In this document: piece after piece, positions 55,451 to 64,000 of the stretch | How the letters are laid out: every line of letters starts with the position of its first letter | Position numbering within the stretch: position 1 is the first letter of the stretch | DNA from: Ophioceras dolichostomum | Taxonomy: Eukaryota; Ascomycota; Sordariomycetes; Magnaporthales; Ophioceraceae | Length of the DNA: 64,000 bases | Direction: 5' to 3' | NCBI GenBank assembly: GCA_003049485.1 | Contig: PYST01000153.1 | Coordinates: 1-64,000, forward strand | Position numbers and translations under genes: made by a program | Notes under the pieces: model-generated | What the model saw: only the letters and a program-made list of their open reading frames with translations | Told to the model about the DNA's origin: nothing | The model's database searches: none

Positions 55451-57313
55451 ATGGCTTCGGTCGACAACGGATACCCGCTAGCGACCCAGGATGCTGCCCC
55501 CAGTCCCTCAAGCTCCGGCCTTGGGTCCCCTGACGATCGGAAGAGCATCAGCTCGACTAGTCGTGAAGCTGAGCCGGGCGTGCAACCGGTGCAACAGGGA
55601 GACACCTTGTCCCGAGGCGAAATAGTGGAAGACAACAACAACGGAGATAACAATATCGATCTCGAGAACGCCAGCGATCCGTCTCCCCCTTACTCATCAT
55701 TCTCGCCATGGGCCAAGCGCGGCATCGTCTTCGGCGCGGCGATAGGGGCACTTTTCTCCCCGCTCTCGGCGCAGATCTACTTCCCAGCCCTCAACGTGGT
55801 GGCGCACGACCTGGGCGTGTCCGAATCGCAGATCACCCTCAGCGTGACGACCTACATGGTGTTCCAGGGCCTGACGCCCATGTTCCTGGGCGGCTTCGCC
55901 GACTCCGCGGGGCGTCGGCCGGCCTACGCCATCTGCTTCGTCATCTACGTCGCCGCCAACATCGGCCTCGCGCTGATAAACAACTACGGCGGGCTGCTGG
56001 CCGTGCGGTGTCTGCAGTCCGCCGGCGCCAGCAGCACGGTGGCGCTGTGCCAGGCCGTGGTCGCCGACGTGGTCACCAGTGCCGAGCGCGGCAGCTACAT
56101 CGGCATCACGGCCATCCCCATCGTGTTGGCTCCGAGTCTAGGTCCCGTTCTCGGCGGAGTTCTCTCCCAGTATCTCGGCTGGCGCTCCATCTTCTGGTTC
56201 CTTGCCATCTTCGCCGGCGTTGCGGTCATCCTGTTCCTCCTGTTCTTCCCGGAGACCTGTCGGCCTATTGTGGGGGATGGGTCTGTCCGTCCGCACCCGG
56301 CCTACCTCACCGTCTACCAACTTATCAAAGACCTTCGTCGTAGGGGCCGCCGACGTACAAGACGGCGTGACATCGCCGAACACCGTCGTCAGCGGGTCGC
56401 CCAGCCCTCCGCATCTTCTGCTCCAACAGGCCCCTCTTCTCCCAACGCTGCCTCGGACTTCGACAATGATGGCGACCAGCTCTCCCGCAGAGCCTCTGCG
56501 GCCTCCACTATATCCCAACAGGACTCTCAAAGGGCCTCTCACGCACCGCTGAAAATGAGCCTCCCAAACCCCTGGAGCTCCATCAAGCTCCTTCTGAAAC
56601 CGCCCATCTTTCTCCTCTGTGCGTATTCGTCAGTGGTGCTCGCGGGCTTCTACGCCGTCGCAACAGCCATCCCCTCGCAGTTTTCTCGGCTTCACGGTTT
56701 CAACGACCTACAAATCGGCCTCGTGTACCTCCCCGTAGCCGCCGGCTCCATCGGGGCCGCCTTCGCGCTGGGGCCGGCGCTGAACTGGAACTTCCGCCGT
56801 CACGCAGCCCGGCTTGGCATCCCCGTCGACCGAAAGCACCAGACCGATCTGACCCGATTCCCCATCGAGCGGGCTCGCCTGGAGGTCGGGTTTCCGCTGC
56901 TGGCCTTCTCCGTCGCCGTTGTGATGGCCTGGGGCTGGGCGGTGGAGCGGTCGCCGAGCATAGCCGCCCCGGTCGTCCTCCTTTTCCTCTTCGGCGTCGG
57001 CATGATAGGCTTCAACAACGCCAGCAACGTCTTGCTGGTCGACCTGTGCCAGAAGGAAGCCGGAGCTGCCGTTGCCGCCAACAACCTCACCCGGTGCCTT
57101 GTCGGCGCGGGCGCCAGCGCCGCCATCCTGCCCATGATCGATGCCATGGGAAGCGGTTGGGCCTTTGTAGTTATTGGCAGTCTGTACGTAGTGTTTTGCC
57201 CTACTTTGTTTTTGTTGGTGAGCAGGGGTCAAAAGTGGCGGGCAGCAGAAGATAAACGCAGCAACAAAAAGAGGATAGAAACGGCCGAGGACGCAAAAGG
57301 AGTTCGCACATAG
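55451..57313 (+). CDS. DHA1-type MFS multidrug exporter (Qdr-like)
   Basis: A 620-aa, intronless, 12-helix drug:H+ antiporter of the plasma membrane, closest in look to yeast Qdr1-3. A disordered Ser/Asn-rich head of about 85 residues leads to ALFSPLSAQIYFPALNVVAHDLGV, the subfamily's first-helix signature. GGFADSAGRRPAYAICF is the loop 2-3 motif, SAGASSTVALCQAVVADVV lies in helix 4, and APSLGPVLGGVLSQYLGWRSIFWFL is the antiporter motif C region. A long basic then Ser-rich central loop (about 300-395) follows. These carriers export toxic compounds, polyamines or the host's own metabolites. Its place between an MDR reductase and an amidoligase suggests product export, but this is not shown. 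ATG 55451 is preferred; 55409 is also in frame. Confidence 0.9.
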   Translation: MASVDNGYPLATQDAAPSPSSSGLGSPDDRKSISSTSREAEPGVQPVQQGDTLSRGEIVEDNNNGDNNIDLENASDPSPPYSSFSPWAKRGIVFGAAIGALFSPLSAQIYFPALNVVAHDLGVSESQITLSVTTYMVFQGLTPMFLGGFADSAGRRPAYAICFVIYVAANIGLALINNYGGLLAVRCLQSAGASSTVALCQAVVADVVTSAERGSYIGITAIPIVLAPSLGPVLGGVLSQYLGWRSIFWFLAIFAGVAVILFLLFFPETCRPIVGDGSVRPHPAYLTVYQLIKDLRRRGRRRTRRRDIAEHRRQRVAQPSASSAPTGPSSPNAASDFDNDGDQLSRRASAASTISQQDSQRASHAPLKMSLPNPWSSIKLLLKPPIFLLCAYSSVVLAGFYAVATAIPSQFSRLHGFNDLQIGLVYLPVAAGSIGAAFALGPALNWNFRRHAARLGIPVDRKHQTDLTRFPIERARLEVGFPLLAFSVAVVMAWGWAVERSPSIAAPVVLLFLFGVGMIGFNNASNVLLVDLCQKEAGAAVAANNLTRCLVGAGASAAILPMIDAMGSGWAFVVIGSLYVVFCPTLFLLVSRGQKWRAAEDKRSNKKRIETAEDAKGVRT

Positions 57314-58139
57314 GGAAGAACAAAGCATGGGACGGCTTGGCGCGCAAATATGGAGCAATAGATGGTGGGAGAGGAAGAGGCAGAAGCATGCCGGAATGGT
57401 TTGCAGAATACTTTAGAAGATGAAGCGAGGAAAATGAGTCATCTTGCATCGAAATCAGAGGATACACGGACAGGGCATGCGGTTTGTACTATATTTTCAT
57501 GGCGAAACCCGCTTGACCTGTTTAAGTACGAAAGAGACGCTGCGGCACTGAGAGCATAGCATACAAGATCATCCCATGTATGTTCTGATTCTCAGCGAGG
57601 TACTCTTAGTGAGGATGTTTTCACTACTGTTGCGCTTGAAAACGGTGTGTTCATCGATGATCTTCCCATGGTTCTGCTCAGCGCGGGCACGATGGGCAGA
57701 GTGTTCTCCGTGAGAGATGAAAGTGCTTTCCCATCGAAAATAGTATTGTTGGTCGTGATATCCAGAGGACGGTCACAGTGCACCATGTACTTGCACCGTT
57801 GCAGTGATTTGGCGAGCCCTACGATTACTGATAGTGCGCCCTGAATAGCAAACGGAGTGGAACACGCCCTATTGTGGCAACACAACAATGCCTCGTGAGG
57901 CCGACCACAGCTTATTGCCAAGGTAGGTCAATAGCTTAAGTGAATGATAGAATAGTAAATAGAATGCTGCTGCCATTGAGGTGCCTCAAAGTTAATCAAA
58001 ATGATACGGCCGCAGTATTGTGAGAGAAAGCTCTCCGAGCTCACCGCCGTTGCTGGGTTTTCCCTCGTTCGTTTCGACTTCACTTCACTCGACACGACCC
58101 AACAAAACCCAACGCCTTCTCCTTCCCAAATTCGTTTCT
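57314..58139. other. Intergenic, nothing supported
   Basis: About 0.8 kb downstream of the exporter. Frames are short on both strands and no domain is seen. Confidence 0.5.
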
Positions 58140-59000
58140 GGAAAGATCTCACTAACTCTAACCTGCTGTGATCCTCCCATATTTCACACTGGGAACGACA
58201 TCACCAAGAAGAGAGTTATCAGAAATATCATCGCGGAGCACAGTACCCTTGAGTGGAACGAGGCCTTCATTACCATATTCTTTCTGAAGAGATCTCATCG
58301 ACTACAACTTGACGCCATTCTCTCATCGTCATCCAGTATTGCCTCACCAGAAACGCAGTTGTCAAGAAGACCCTCGCCGAGAACATCATAACAAAATTCA
58401 TTGCTGAAGATCTCGCAAGCTCTGATTGGCTTCCGTTCTCGCAACATCTTCACTCTCAAGAGGTCTCCTCGACTCCAACTCGACGCCGTTCTTTCACCAT
58501 CTTCACTCAGTACTGCCTCACCAGACTGAGTCGTCAGGAAGATCCTCGCCGAGACTATCATTACACACGCCATTGCTGAAGATCTCACCAGCTCTGACTT
58601 GCTTCCGTTCTCGCAATATCTTTACCCTCAAGAGATCTCATTGACGCCAACTTGACGCCGTTCTCTCAGCATATTCATTCAGTACTACCTCGCCAGTTTC
58701 ATTTTAACGCTGTGCTTCAGCATCCTCATCCCGTACAGCCTCAGCAGACATTGAGTCGTCAGGAAGATCCCTGCCGAGACAATCATCATCAAAGTTGTTG
58801 CTGAATATCTCATCAGCTCCGACTTGATTCTGTGCACGCAATACTATGTTCATCTTTGAAGCAATCTCATCGACTCCAACTTGACGTCGTGCTCTCAGCA
58901 TCTTCATCCAGTCCAGCCCTCAGCAGACACTGAGTTGCCCTTGATTCTGTGCTCGCAATACCTTCACCAGGGACTTTCTAACCAAAGAGTCTGTCGTCAG
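58140..59000. repeat. Degenerate tandem repeat, period about 171 bp
   Basis: Copies start near 58291, 58462, 58634 and 58863 with the recurring core GATCTCATCGACTCCAACTT followed by GACGCC. A weaker copy may start at about 58144. Spacings are 171, 172 and 229 bp; the last equals 172 plus an internal duplication of about 57 bp. Each copy also holds TCGTCAGGAAGATCCTCGCC-like and GCTGAAGATCTCACCAGCTC-like blocks. Neither strand keeps a long frame through it, so any coding role has decayed. Confidence 0.75.
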
Positions 59001-59119
59001 AGATATCTCCGCCGAGAACTTCCCTCCTCACTGCACTGAGACTCTCATCAGCAGACTGGTTTCTGACAGGATATCCCAACTCTACTACGCTGCCGTGCCC
59101 TCACTATCTCTAACAGAAG

Positions 59120-59412
59120 CGCACTTGCGAAGAAACGAGTTATCGAGGAAGTCTCGTTGAGAATCTACTTACCGCTGAGAATCTGCTCACCTCGAGAGTA
59201 TACTCACTGCTGAGAGTCCCTAGAATCTCGTGCCTTCACCGAGCTCATCCTCACCACAGACTCCGTCTTCGAGCGAACCCTCACCGAGCGCGTCTTTACC
59301 AAGAGCGCCCCTATCTGGAGTAGCTTCACCGAGAAAGTCGTCGCCGAGCCATCCCTCGCCGAGCCTACCATCACCAAGGCCATCCATACTCACCGAGAAG
59401 AGCTTCACCGAG
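59120..59412. repeat. 15-bp minisatellite (xxLG[E/D] pentapeptide on minus strand)
   Basis: From about 59231 to 59410 at least eleven 15-bp units with core TCACCGAG follow one another. On the minus strand (59408-59220) they read as pentapeptides such as DGLGD GRLGE GWLGD DFLGE, in a 62-codon frame. More diverged 15-18-bp units extend upstream to about 59150. It lies directly upstream of the amidoligase start. Confidence 0.75.
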
Positions 59413-59583
59413 ATATCGTCACTCGAGCCACCTCACCGCGAAGATCCTCGCAGAAAGGACCTCTCTTCACCAACAATACTCGTTGAGATCTCTATTCGTC
59501 TCATTAAGAGTACATTCACTCATCAGCAGAGCCTTCACCGAGACGATCCTCGCCAAGACCACTCTCCCTTCTCCCTTCTCAAG

Positions 59584-60867
59584 ATGGCCTCACCAGCGAC
59601 CCCTACCAGCCTCCTCCAGGGCCACGAAGACCTCTCTCTCGGAGTAGAGTTCGAGTTCGTTGTGCCGACCGAGAAATCGCCCGGCTTCGACGGCCACCCC
59701 GACGACCCCCGCTGGCTGATCCCCTACCCCTCCCCCGCCACGACCCCCTTCGCGCCCCTCGCCCACATCGCCTCCCTCCTCCGCGCCGCCGGCCTCCCCT
59801 GCCTCGCCTTCGGCCCCATGCGGGGCCCCGACCACTACGTCCAGGAGGCGGAGTCGCAGGGCGTGGTCCTCCAGCCGCCGCCCGGCCCGCCGCACAAGTA
59901 CCACTTCTGGTGGGTCAAGACCGACAGCACGGTTTCGGTCGACGAGTTCCAGGAGACCATGAGGCGGCTGTACGGCTTCAGGGGCGACCGCGCCACCAGC
60001 CCCCTCATCCCGGCCAACGGCATCGAGGTCTGCAGCCCCGTGCTGGGCGGCGGCTCCGAGTTCGAGGAGCGAGTGCGCAGGTTCCTCGCGGTCCTGCTTG
60101 GCCGCGTCCGGTGCCTCAACTCGCACACGGCGGGCCTGCACCTGCACCTCTCGGAGCAGCCCTCGTCCGAATGGACGCACGGCGGCATCACGCTGGCCAC
60201 GGCCAAGAAGATGTTCTCCCTCGTGCTCCTCGTCGAGGGCATGCTCCTGTACCGGTTCTGCGCCCCACACCGGGCCTTCGGCTACTGGTGCGGCAGCCTG
60301 GCGCGGCAGTTGGCCGTCAACCCGCCCGACCAGGCGGCGCCACCGCCCGACATGGCCGAGCACATCCCGGCGGACCTCCACGACCCGCAGCTCGCCGACA
60401 TGCTGCTCAAGATCTGGCAGGGGACCCGGTTCGAGGACTACAAGGACCGGCCCGCCGGCGCGATGGTCAAGAACGTGGGCAACAGCGCCGCGCAGCTCTC
60501 GCGGCACACCTGGACCTTCGAGGTGCGCTACCTCGAGGGCACCCTGGACCCGGAGCTCGTGTGCCGCTGGGCGCAGGTGTGCTGCGCGCTGCTGCGCGTG
60601 GCGCTGCTGCCCACCGCGGACGGGTACAAGGGGAAATTCGCCGAGATCGACGGCGTTTTGGCGGAGTGGTCGCCCGAGTGGACCTCGAGCGTCGGGGGAG
60701 GGCGCCGGGTGACCATCCGGCACAGGATGGGCGAGCTGGGGGCGTTCCTGGCCGCCCTCGGGATCACGGGGGAGGACGCCGTCGAGTTCTGGAGGAGGAA
60801 ACACGAGCGCGACTGCGCGCCGGAGATGTACGAGGCGGTGGAGGAGTTTTTGCCGGCCCTGGAGTAG
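59584..60867 (+). CDS. Amidoligase (COOH-NH2 ligase superfamily)
   Basis: An intronless 427-aa protein of the fungal amidoligase family, predicted ATP-dependent ligases with a glutamine-synthetase/GCS-like fold that join a carboxylate to an amine. The N-terminal strand LGVEFEFVVPTEK carries the paired glutamates expected to bind Mg-ATP. NGIEVCSPVLGGG and NSHTAGLHLHLSEQP form the central metal and substrate site, and RHTWTFEVRYLEGTLDPELV supplies the late Arg/Glu signature. No signal peptide or membrane helix is present. The frame is open upstream to 59230, but those 118 codons are the 15-bp repeat read as Pro/Ser sequence; the ATG at 59584 has a strong context (CTCAAGATGGCC) and directly precedes the fold. 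The substrate is unknown. Neighbours are an exporter, two dehydrogenases and a regulator. Confidence 0.85.
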   Translation: MASPATPTSLLQGHEDLSLGVEFEFVVPTEKSPGFDGHPDDPRWLIPYPSPATTPFAPLAHIASLLRAAGLPCLAFGPMRGPDHYVQEAESQGVVLQPPPGPPHKYHFWWVKTDSTVSVDEFQETMRRLYGFRGDRATSPLIPANGIEVCSPVLGGGSEFEERVRRFLAVLLGRVRCLNSHTAGLHLHLSEQPSSEWTHGGITLATAKKMFSLVLLVEGMLLYRFCAPHRAFGYWCGSLARQLAVNPPDQAAPPPDMAEHIPADLHDPQLADMLLKIWQGTRFEDYKDRPAGAMVKNVGNSAAQLSRHTWTFEVRYLEGTLDPELVCRWAQVCCALLRVALLPTADGYKGKFAEIDGVLAEWSPEWTSSVGGGRRVTIRHRMGELGAFLAALGITGEDAVEFWRRKHERDCAPEMYEAVEEFLPALE

Positions 60868-61946
60868 GGCGGCGGAGGGGGTGACGGGGGAAGAGGGAGG
60901 GGGAAGGGAGGAAGAGGAAGGATCTTCATTTTTTTCTTTCTTTTTCTTTCTTTTTCCCCTTTCTGTCTTTTTTCTTTTTCTTTTTCTTTCTTTCTCTCTT
61001 TCCTTTTTTTCTTTCATTTCTTTCATTCTTTTTTTCTTTTCTTTTCTTTTCTTTTTTTCTTTTTTGCCCGGCTTTACTCAGGAAGGGGCAGGGAGATGGT
61101 TAGACAGGCAGTCCATTTTGTTGTAATACCCTATACTTGTACTTACGACGGCGATGACTTTATGATTCATGAATGAAGATGACAGTTCTTCGCGGGAGGA
61201 CTTCTCGCGGTGCGTTGCACGACAGTCGGAAATGGTCTATTCTCTCGTCGCACGTCCAGAAAATGCGTGATTCGTCGGCTTGGATGCCAATAGCATGATC
61301 GGAATTTTGAACTCATGTACAAACCGACCAACATGCCGATCAAAGGGACGGTCGGTGAACCTTATTTTTTGATGCAGCGATGCCTCGGTGGCATGGTGCC
61401 GAGCTGCTGCAGCTTCTTCAAACGAGCCCCGCGAGCTGCACGAGTTGCAAACGAATGCCATGCCGGGAAGTCCGTGCTTGTCCGTTGGAGCACACACAAG
61501 ACCCCGATGCAAGTCAGCAGCGTTTTGCGACGACACACATGGACCCCGCGCTCGGTTCTAGGGGTAGGGTATGTTTGGGCAATATTTGTTACCCGTTCGA
61601 GGTGGGGACCAAGAAACAGAAGAAGAACAAGAAACCAACAGTTCCAGTTCTGGAACATGATCTGAGCTTGGGCGCATGAATGGCATGATGGAGGCAGGTG
61701 TCAGGGAAATGTGCCATTATATGTAGGGTGGTGGTATTAAACGGCTAATTCTTTTGCGAAAAAGCTGCGCCGCAGAGGGGTATGCATATCCGGAAGAGAA
61801 AGATCAGTCATATAAGTTGCTGCCAGGAGACGCCTTTTCGAACGAATCTTTGAGGAGAAAAGCTACCCTCTTTTGCTTCCGTCTGCTGTGTGCTACCTTA
61901 CCCAGGAAAAAAAGCTTTCGTACGAGCACTCGCAGACTTGCCCCCC
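60868..61946. other. Intergenic with long pyrimidine tract
   Basis: A T/C-only low-complexity tract (CTTT and TTTTC units) runs from about 60925 to 61066. Beyond it I see nothing coding. The end of the stretch is the promoter of the alcohol dehydrogenase. Confidence 0.6.
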
Positions 61947-63244
61947 ATGGCCATCCCAGAGATGCAAACAGCGGCGGTCCTCCTGGTAGGTCGGACGATA
62001 CTGGTCACAGGTGCAAACTCACCTACTTGGTGCAAATACTGACCGTCCACACCCTCCTTTAGGAGTCAGGCCCGTCGCCGAAAATCGAGATCCAACAGAT
62101 CCCCGTGCCGACGCCAGGGCCGAACGAGATCCTAGTCCAGCTGACGGTGACCTCCATCTGCGGCACGGACTCGACCATGGCAGCCGGCCACTTCGGCCCC
62201 GTGGCGCCCATCCTAGGCCACGAGGGAGTGGGCCGCATAGCCGCCGTGGGATCCAACGCGGCGCATCTCTCCGGCGGCGAGGAGCCCCTGCGCGTCGGCC
62301 AGCGCGTCGGCATCGCCCTCATCCGCGACGCGTGCGGGCGCTGCCGCTACTGCATCGGTGCCGGCCGACAGCCCGGGAGCGAGACCCGGTGCGTCATGAA
62401 GTCGTTCTCGGGCCAGGGGGCCGACGGCACCTTCGCGCAGTACGCGGTCGTGCAGGCGCGGTACGCGCAGGTCCTACCCGAGAGGTTCGACGGCATCCCG
62501 GACGAGTACGTCGCGCCCGTCATGTGCGGCGGCGTAACGGCCTACAAGGCCATCAAGGAGTGCGGGCTCACGGGCGGGCAGTGGCTCGCCGTGGTGGGGG
62601 CGGGAGGCGGCGTCGGCGCCTTCGCGGTCGCGTTCGGGAAGGCGATGGGGTACCGCGTCGTGGGGCTCGACGTCGGCGCGCACAAGGGGGAGCTGGCGCT
62701 GGCGCAGGGCGCTGACAGCTATGTGGACGTCACGGCGGCGGTCGACGGCGACGGCGTCGGCGCGGAGGTGGTCAGGATCACGGGGGGTGGCGCCAATGCG
62801 GTGGTGGTGGCGGTCGGGTCCAAGGCGGCGTACGAGACGGCTCTGACGCTGCTGGCGCCGTTCGGGACGCTCATGTGCGTCGGCTTGCCTCCGCCGGGGA
62901 CGGTGGTCGGCTTCATGCCGATAAAGTTGGTCGAGACAGGTACCAGGATATTGGGCTCGATGGTTGGCTCGCGGTTGGACGTTGTCGAGGCGCTCGAGTT
63001 TGTGAGGAGGGGGCTGGTCACGCCAAACGTCCGGTGGGGAAAGTTTCAGGACATGGCAGCTTTGATCGCTGAGGTTGGAACAGGAAAGGTAAGTGCCATG
63101 TGGATGTACCGTCGGATGTGCCTTCTGTTTGGAGCAACTCACAATGCCCCATCCTCGGCGTGCAGCATGCTAATGATAAGCTCCTCCTTGCAGGTCGACG
63201 GGAAATACGTTGTAAGACTCGATGACATCGCAACACCAGCTTGA
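61947..63244 (+). CDS. Zinc-dependent alcohol dehydrogenase (three exons)
   Basis: A 371-aa MDR-type alcohol dehydrogenase of the ADH1-like branch, oxidising alcohols or reducing aldehydes with NAD(H). Exons: 61947-61985, 62063-63088 and 63194-63244, GT-AG, phase 0. Exon 1 is 13 codons, MAIPEMQTAAVLL. Catalytic zinc ligands are in SICGTDS and ILGHEGVGRIAAVG. The structural zinc site is the four-cysteine loop DACGRCRYCIGAGRQPGSE with the following TRC. The coenzyme fold reads WLAVVGAGGGVGAFAVAFGKA. The last intron (105 bp, GTAAGT to GCAG) is an exact multiple of three without stops, so unspliced reading would add 35 non-family residues before VDGKYVVRLDD. Confidence 0.92.
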
Positions 63245-63844
63245 GCCGCATGGATCGAGGTCGATTAATGACTTCATATTCGAGAATTGGCTTACGGGAA
63301 TCGACGGACAAGATGGTTGTTGATTTACTTGGCTTGGCATGATTAACGACAGCCACGAATGCTTAGGTATCGAGTCGGGAGTCAGAAGCCTAGTTAGATT
63401 TCATAGTTGCTGTGCTACTACTAGTAGGTCCCACGTCTCACGAAAGGCCAAAGGGATGCTGAAGGCAAGCACGAATTGCCACGAGGATGAATCAACGCTT
63501 TTTCATTGCCCAGCTCAATGAGAGTACTCGACTCTTCCTCTAGAGCGACGGGACTTCCACGAGCCTACTTTCAAAAGATTGACCGCAGGCTGACGGGGAA
63601 AACTAAGTAGGCTAATAATAGTACCTAGTAGAGGAGGAAAGTAAAAAGAAAGGAAGAACGTGGGAGGCTTGACGAAAGCTCAAGGAAGGCTCTAGGAAGA
63701 AGCGGTGATGAGCCTCTTCTCCTAAGGCTCCGCCCCATCCGTACTCCCGTCTGACCAAGCGGATGAGAATGAACGGAGCCCATATGACTGACCGGTCTGA
63801 CCTTCGAGAGCAGCCACGCATGTGCGAGCCAGAGCGCAGCACGC
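63245..63844. other. Convergent 3' intergenic region
   Basis: About 600 bp between the alcohol dehydrogenase and the partial minus-strand gene. No coding or RNA signal is seen. Confidence 0.5.
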
Positions 63845-64000
63845 CTAGACGCACTTGTCGCGGTTGTTGCCGCCCCAACCGATGACGGCGTTGCCGACGC
63901 AGCTCGGGGGGACGCCCGCGTTCATCTGGGCCTCGACGCGCCAGTCCCACTGGTCGGCGCTGGAGGAGGCCCAGAAGATGCCGAGCGCGATGACCGTCCC
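63845..64000 (-). CDS. C-terminal end of an unrecognised protein (partial)
   Basis: The last 51 codons of a minus-strand gene that enters from beyond the window, ending with TAG at 63847-63845. The sequence includes ALGIFWASSSADQWDWRVEA, then PPSCVGNAVIGWGGNNRDKC and a final Val. The two cysteines close to the end and high Trp/Gly/Asn content suggest a secreted or extracellular domain, but I cannot name a family. An intron within this part cannot be excluded. Confidence 0.5.
   Translation of the reverse strand, partial: GTVIALGIFWASSSADQWDWRVEAQMNAGVPPSCVGNAVIGWGGNNRDKCV

Noticed and set aside
58140..59412. Repeat array considered as a CRISPR
   Set aside because: Units are contiguous and degenerate, without unique spacers, and the genome is eukaryotic.
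59230..59583. 118-codon N-terminal extension of the amidoligase
   Set aside because: It is the 15-bp repeat read as Pro/Ser sequence; the internal ATG has a better context and immediately precedes the conserved fold.
59590..61026. 478-codon minus-strand frame opposite the amidoligase
   Set aside because: It is the antisense of a GC-rich conserved gene, is very rich in Arg/Gly/Ala/Glu, and runs into the pyrimidine tract as a Lys/Glu homopolymer start.

Overview
This window is nuclear DNA of a filamentous ascomycete. Most genes carry short GT-AG introns (roughly 80-210 bp), codon use is GC-rich, and the gene families are typical of Pezizomycotina: nudF/LIS1, a Whi5/Nrm1-type regulator, the P5A ATPase Spf1, a fungal Zn2Cys6 regulator, and GH7, GH64 and tannase-family enzymes. 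Gene structures and the many CCTA/TAGG tetranucleotide tracts fit Sordariomycetes. Sordariales, possibly Chaetomiaceae, is my best guess, but this is inference. There is no bacterial operon logic here. Genes are single units, sometimes in divergent pairs.

Layout. 1-5.5 kb: gene-poor DNA, then a tannase/feruloyl-esterase-family enzyme. 6.4-9 kb: a small SAM methyltransferase, a 1.7 kb gene-free stretch and an intron-containing tRNA-Lys. 9.3-16.2 kb: a GH64 beta-1,3-glucanase with an apparent frameshift, the dynein regulator nudF/pac1 (three exons), a small secreted-peptide gene whose start codon appears lost, a hairpin element and an Ldh2-family oxidoreductase. 18.2-25.3 kb: a four-exon sugar transporter, tRNA-Ala, a DUF1868 2H-phosphoesterase-like protein and mitochondrial malate dehydrogenase. 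25.8-34 kb: Spf1-type P5A ATPase diverging from a cation/H+ antiporter, then a GH7 cellulase diverging from an Rqt4/TRIP4-like ribosome-quality-control factor. 37-43.7 kb: a disrupted Dal5-type MFS transporter, an aldo-keto reductase and two orphan proteins. 45-49.6 kb: a Whi5/Nrm1-like regulator and a His/Gly-rich glycine-zipper protein.

50.7-63.3 kb holds a Zn2Cys6 regulator, a zinc-less MDR reductase, a DHA1-type MFS exporter, an amidoligase preceded by about 1.4 kb of decayed tandem repeats, and a zinc alcohol dehydrogenase. Regulator, efflux pump, amide-bond ligase and two redox enzymes side by side, without NRPS, PKS or terpene genes, make this the best candidate for an undescribed metabolic locus. 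That is inference from neighbourhood only. The window ends inside an unrecognised minus-strand gene.

Data quality. There are two poly-C/N junctions (10.8 kb and 17.75 kb) and three single-base frame breaks in otherwise conserved genes. Sequencing error must be excluded before calling pseudogenes.
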